Below are positions 6,202-9,050 of a stretch of DNA of 9,050 bases, piece after piece. The translations under genes and the position numbers were made by a program. Under the pieces are notes generated by a model. That model had not been told where the DNA came from. It ran no database searches and saw only the letters and a list, made by a program, of their open reading frames with translations. This DNA is from Methanobacteriota archaeon (lineage in GTDB: Archaea; Hydrothermarchaeota; Hydrothermarchaeia; Hydrothermarchaeales; SZUA-236): positions 1 through 9,050 of the forward strand of contig QIDD01000025.1 of the NCBI GenBank assembly GCA_003230355.1, in the 5' to 3' direction. The first letter of the stretch is position 1. Every line of letters starts with the position of its first letter.

Positions 6202-7779
6202 CTAATTCTTTGCCGCCTTAACGCTTAAAACGCCGTCCACTAGGCTGAGCGATGTGAGTGCTTCCTCCGAAATTTCCTGATCCATCGTGAGTGCCATGAT
6301 CTGCGTGTCACCCAGCTTTTTTCTGCCTGCCTGCATTGAACCTATGTTTATCCCGTGTCTGCCGAGGGTTGTTGCAATGCTGCCAATGATTCCCGGCCGA
6401 TCCTCATTTTTCACGAGTAAAATATTTCCGCTGGGCACGATTTCAAGGCTGTAACCGTCGATTCCAACGATCTTCTGATGCATGCCGCCGAGGACCACGC
6501 CCTTAAGTTCAAGCGACGCTTCATCAGATTTCACGGTGAGAATTATCATTGATAAATAGTCTTCAGCGTCCTCCCGCTCACCCTGGATAACTTTGATCCC
6601 ACGCTCCCGCGCGATAAGCTCAGAGTTAACGATATTAATCGTGTTTAGAAGGATCGGGCTGAGAAGACTTTTTAAAACCGTCTTTGTGAGAAGGTCTTTT
6701 TCCTTCAGATCCCGCAGGCTTCCGCAGTAAACAACTTCAACAGATTCCACACGGCCGGAAGTGAGCTGGATTGCAAACTTTCCCATGTTTTCGCAGAGCC
6801 CCATATAAGGATTCAAGCGCTCCATCACATCAGGCGCGAAGACCGGCATGTTAACCGGGTTTTTCGGAGCCTCACCAGAGAGCACTGCCAGTATGTCGCG
6901 GGCAGTTGTAACGGACGCGTTTTCCTGCGCCTCAACAGTTGACGCGCCAAGATGAGGTGTTGCGATTAGGCTGTCAAAATCCAGTATAGACGGATCTGCT
7001 GGCGGCTCAGCTTCAAACACATCGAGCGCAGCTCCGGCGATCTCACCTTTTGAAAGAGCCTCTTTAAGCGCCGTTTCATCGACGATCCCGCCTCTTGCAC
7101 AGTTCACAAGATATGCTGTGTCTTTCATAATCTTAAAAGCATGGCTTCCAATAAGCCCCGCTGTCTTTTCCGTTCTAGGCAGGTGAAGCGTCACAAAATC
7201 CGCTTTTTTCAAAACATCATCAAGATTATGAAGTTCGATTCCACGCTTCTGCGCTGTTTCCTGTGAGAGATATGGGTCGTAGGCGATGATGTCCATTCCA
7301 AAGGCCCGGCCCATCTCGGCAACACGGGAGCCTATTCGCCCAAGCCCCACGACACCCAGAGTTTTGCCTCTGAGTTCTGTTCCCATGAATTTTTTCTTAT
7401 CCCACCTTCCGCTTTTCACATTGGCAACAGCTTGAGGGATTTTCCTGGCAAGCCCCAGTATCATCCCAAAGGCGTGTTCGGCAACAGTTGTAGTTGACGC
7501 TTCAGGCGCGTTCACAACGATTACGCCGCGCTTTGTCGCATAGTCCAGATCAATGTTATCCACGCCCACACCCGCCCTTCCAATGACCTTGAGATGCTTT
7601 GCGTGTTTGAGCACATCTTTCGTAAGCTTCGGTTTGCTGCGCACCATCACACCATCGGCGTCTGAAATCAGCTCTATAAGCTCTTCAAAAGAAGCCCCTG
7701 CAGCTTCTACTACCTCTACCTTCTCTTTAAGCATTTCTATTGCCGCAGGATGAATGTTGGATGCAAGCAAGACCTTCAT
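6202..7779 (-). CDS. serA: D-3-phosphoglycerate dehydrogenase with ACT domain
   Basis: Catalyses NAD-dependent oxidation of 3-phosphoglycerate to 3-phosphohydroxypyruvate, the first step of the phosphorylated serine pathway, in the cytosol. The 525 residues are the length of the long (type I) form. The nucleotide-binding motif is GLGRIG at 145-150 with Asp168 as the ribose-binding acid. The catalytic set is Arg229 ('NCARGG'), Glu258 ('EAEP') and His276 ('TPHLGAST'), with spacing as in characterised enzymes. An intervening allosteric-substrate-binding-type domain covers about 315-445. A C-terminal ACT domain covers about 452-525 ('[16 protein letters not shown]'), where serine usually inhibits. 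ATG 7779 has no SD, and a TATA box about 27 nt upstream predicts a leaderless mRNA. It reads towards the superoperon, 42 nt before rpl15e. No other serine gene is nearby. Confidence 0.96.
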   Translation of the reverse strand: MKVLLASNIHPAAIEMLKEKVEVVEAAGASFEELIELISDADGVMVRSKPKLTKDVLKHAKHLKVIGRAGVGVDNIDLDYATKRGVIVVNAPEASTTTVAEHAFGMILGLARKIPQAVANVKSGRWDKKKFMGTELRGKTLGVVGLGRIGSRVAEMGRAFGMDIIAYDPYLSQETAQKRGIELHNLDDVLKKADFVTLHLPRTEKTAGLIGSHAFKIMKDTAYLVNCARGGIVDETALKEALSKGEIAGAALDVFEAEPPADPSILDFDSLIATPHLGASTVEAQENASVTTARDILAVLSGEAPKNPVNMPVFAPDVMERLNPYMGLCENMGKFAIQLTSGRVESVEVVYCGSLRDLKEKDLLTKTVLKSLLSPILLNTINIVNSELIARERGIKVIQGEREDAEDYLSMIILTVKSDEASLELKGVVLGGMHQKIVGIDGYSLEIVPSGNILLVKNEDRPGIIGSIATTLGRHGINIGSMQAGRKKLGDTQIMALTMDQEISEEALTSLSLVDGVLSVKAAKN

Positions 7780-7803
7780 GTTTTCAGAGTATAATTAACT
7801 GGA

Positions 7804-7811
7804 TTTATAAA
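7804..7811 (-). promoter_or_regulatory. TATA box of serA
   Basis: TTTATAAA, flanked as ATATTTATAAATCC on the minus strand, is a near-consensus archaeal TATA box. Its centre is about 28 nt before the serA ATG, so transcription should start within a few bases of the start codon. No SD lies between the box and the ATG. Both facts agree with leaderless translation. Confidence 0.75.
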
Positions 7812-7842
7812 TATTCTTGTCAAAATCAGACCGCGACGGGGT

Positions 7843-7860
7843 GTCGAAAAAAGTTTCGGC
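7843..7860. promoter_or_regulatory. Imperfect inverted repeat between divergent serA and corA promoters
   Basis: GTCGAAA and TTTCGGC, separated by AAAG, form 7-bp arms with six of seven pairs matched. The left arm also overlaps a second small repeat (CGAC-GGGGT-GTCG, 7834-7846). The element lies upstream of both predicted transcription starts, 4 bp before the corA TATA box, so it is more likely a protein-binding site than an RNA hairpin. The rest of the 138-nt spacer (7780-7917) holds the two TATA boxes and the corA SD. Confidence 0.35.
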
Positions 7861-7864
7861 AGAG

Positions 7865-7872
7865 ATATAAAT
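7865..7872 (+). promoter_or_regulatory. TATA box of corA
   Basis: ATATAAAT, within GAGATATAAATC, fits the archaeal TATA consensus. A start site about 25 nt downstream falls near 7894, giving a leader of roughly 24 nt that includes the GAGG SD before ATG 7918. A second AT-rich stretch, GATAAATAAA at about 7884-7893, is a weaker alternative. Confidence 0.65.
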
Positions 7873-7907
7873 CATGCACATAAGATAAATAAACGTTCTA
7901 ACTTATT

Positions 7908-7911
7908 GAGG
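7908..7911 (+). promoter_or_regulatory. Shine-Dalgarno that decides the corA start
   Basis: GAGG lies 6 nt before ATG 7918. The in-frame TTG at 7906 overlaps this SD and has none of its own. That favours the ATG as the true start and removes four residues (M-R-I-I) from the longer reading. Confidence 0.7.
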
Positions 7912-7917
7912 ATTATC

Positions 7918-8976
7918 ATGGTCAAACATAAAAAAGGACCAAAGGATGCTGGTCTCCCACCTGGGACCCTTATCCATGTGGGAGAAAAAAAGACCGAGAC
8001 AACAAAGATATCCATCATTGATTACGATGAAGTACATATCCAGGAAAGGATGGTGGAATCTGCTGAGGAGTGTTTTCCCTATAAAGACAGACCAACCGTT
8101 ACTTGGATAAAAATAGACGGCCTCCATGAGATAGATGTCATTGAAAAAATCGGAAGGCATTTTGAGCTTCATCCTTTGGTGCTTGAGGATATATTGAATA
8201 CTGGACAGCGCCCTAAAATTGAGGAGTTTGAAGATTACATTGTTATAATTATTAAGATGTTCATTCTAGAGCAGAAGGGGAGAATAGATGCTGAACAGAT
8301 AAGCATTGTTCTTGGCCCTAACTTTGTGCTATCCTTCCAAGAGAAAGAGGGAGATGTTTTCAATAATATTTTGGAGAGGCTAAAAAAGGGGAAGGGCAGA
8401 ATTAGAAAGATGAAATCAGACTATCTGGCTTATACTCTTGTTGACACCGTTGTAGATCAATACTTTGTCATTCTTGAAGGGCTGGGGGAAAAGATAGAGT
8501 CCATTGAAGAAGACCTCCTAAACAATCCAGGGCCGGAGACACTGCATCCTATCCATGAGCTTAAGAGGATGATGATTCAGCTGCGAAGGTCCGTATGGCC
8601 GCTTAGAGAGGTTGTAAATAGGTTTGAACGATCGGAATCCCAGTTGATAAATGAGTCCACAAAACCGTTTCTAAGAGACGTCTACGACCACACTATCCAG
8701 GCCATCGACACCATTGAGACCTATCGTGACATGCTTTCGGGGATGCTTGATCTTTATATTTCCAGTGTGAGCAACAGGATAAACGAGGTTATGAAGGTTT
8801 TAACTATCATTGCAACCATCTTTATACCACTGACTTTTATCACTGGGATTTATGGGATGAACTTCAAATACATGCCTGAGCTTGGGATGAGATGGGGGTA
8901 TCCCGCGATTTTAATCGTTATGGCCTTAATTAGCGTGACAATGCTAGTTTATTTTAGAAGAAAAAGGTGGTTATAA
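7918..8976 (+). CDS. corA: CorA-type magnesium/cobalt transport protein
   Basis: A homopentameric inner-membrane channel for Mg2+ (and Co2+), 352 residues from ATG 7918. The large N-terminal cytosolic domain includes 'HPLVLEDILNTGQRPKIEEFEDYI' (about 85-108), 'GPNFVLSFQE' (133-142) and a long charged helix (about 170-290) forming the funnel stalk. Two membrane helices follow, at about 293-312 and 328-346. The signature Gly313-Met314-Asn315 ends the first, and the periplasmic loop 'KYMPEL' follows. The C-terminus is the basic 'FRRKRWL', placing it inside the cell. The start is set by the SD at 7908. It is divergent from serA and shares a promoter spacer with it. Base composition looks lower in G+C than the minus-strand genes. 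No transcription terminator (T-run) is evident after the stop. Confidence 0.96.
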   Translation: MVKHKKGPKDAGLPPGTLIHVGEKKTETTKISIIDYDEVHIQERMVESAEECFPYKDRPTVTWIKIDGLHEIDVIEKIGRHFELHPLVLEDILNTGQRPKIEEFEDYIVIIIKMFILEQKGRIDAEQISIVLGPNFVLSFQEKEGDVFNNILERLKKGKGRIRKMKSDYLAYTLVDTVVDQYFVILEGLGEKIESIEEDLLNNPGPETLHPIHELKRMMIQLRRSVWPLREVVNRFERSESQLINESTKPFLRDVYDHTIQAIDTIETYRDMLSGMLDLYISSVSNRINEVMKVLTIIATIFIPLTFITGIYGMNFKYMPELGMRWGYPAILIVMALISVTMLVYFRRKRWL

Positions 8977-8995
8977 TAAATAAAGGTGAAAAGCA

Positions 8996-9050
8996 TTGCA
9001 GCTCAAATCCATGCTAAAATGTCCGACATACGGATTTAAAAAAGAAGAAG
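8996..9050 (+). CDS. Possible start of a further gene, cut by window edge
   Basis: An open frame runs from TTG 8996 to the window end, with AGGTGA 6 nt upstream, a strong SD with good spacing. It reads M-Q-L-K-S-M-L-K-C-P-T-Y-G-F-K-K-E-E. An in-frame ATG at 9011 would give M-L-K-C-P-T-Y-G-F. The 'LKCPxxGF' start resembles N-termini of small zinc-ribbon proteins, but Tyr stands where the second Cys of a CxxC would be. Eighteen codons are too few for any functional call. The SD is the main evidence that this is real. It begins 19 nt after the corA stop and may be cotranscribed with it. Confidence 0.3.
   Translation, partial: MQLKSMLKCPTYGFKKEE

Noticed and set aside
7906..7917. TTG 7906 as the corA start (four extra residues)
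   Set aside because: It overlaps the GAGG SD that is well placed for ATG 7918 and has no SD of its own.
8986..9039. Small frame from GTG 8986 after corA
   Set aside because: Only 17 codons before a TAA, and the GTG lies inside the AGGTGA that serves better as an SD for the TTG frame.
8977..9050. Terminator after corA
   Set aside because: No T-rich run or clear hairpin is visible on the plus strand; the bases are A-rich instead.
1..9050. Mobile elements, CRISPR arrays, tRNA genes or a novel defence-type system
   Set aside because: No direct repeats, transposase motifs, tRNA-like folds or unexplained gene sets were seen; nearly all sequence is assigned to conserved housekeeping genes.

Overview
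The window is a chromosomal segment from an archaeon. The evidence is the gene content: the 9-subunit-type RNA exosome (Rrp4, Rrp41, Rrp42), a 20S proteasome alpha subunit, SBDS, prefoldin beta, RNA polymerase subunit P (Rpo12), the archaeal/eukaryotic ribosomal proteins L15e and L37Ae, and two RNase P proteins (Pop5 and Rpp30). Promoters are of the TATA-box type. The gene order is closest to what I remember for euryarchaea such as Archaeoglobus and the Methanobacteriales. An exosome argues against Halobacteria and Methanococcales, which lack it. I cannot name a genus from the sequence.

The layout is simple. From about 6160 down to 1, on the minus strand, lies one tightly packed cluster of twelve genes. 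In transcription order they are rpl15e, rnp3 (Rpp30), rnp2 (Pop5), psmA, SBDS, rrp4, rrp41, rrp42, rpl37ae, rpoP (Rpo12, 43 codons), pcc1 and pfdB, the last cut by the window edge. Gaps run from a 4-nt overlap to 15 nt, and several Shine-Dalgarno (SD) sequences lie inside the end of the preceding gene, so translational coupling is likely. This is the well-known archaeal exosome/proteasome superoperon. It groups RNA 3' degradation, tRNA 5' maturation, tRNA modification (KEOPS Pcc1), ribosome structure and maturation, transcription, protein folding and protein degradation.

Upstream of the cluster on the same strand (6202-7779) is serA, a full-length D-3-phosphoglycerate dehydrogenase with a C-terminal ACT domain. 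Its TATA box position and lack of an SD point to a leaderless mRNA. The 42-nt serA-rpl15e gap holds a TATA-like box, a short palindrome and a strong SD. Between serA and the divergent corA (7918-8976, plus strand) is a 138-nt spacer with two back-to-back TATA boxes and an imperfect inverted repeat between them. corA encodes a CorA-type Mg2+/Co2+ channel with two C-terminal membrane helices and a GMN motif. After corA, the last 55 bases may open another plus-strand gene (start TTG 8996 behind an AGGTGA SD), but too little is visible to identify it.

No mobile elements, CRISPR arrays, tRNA or rRNA genes were seen. This is a core housekeeping region and I see no undescribed multi-gene system. The points worth checking are regulatory (the divergent spacer, the rpl15e leader, leaderless serA) plus a few small sequence oddities.
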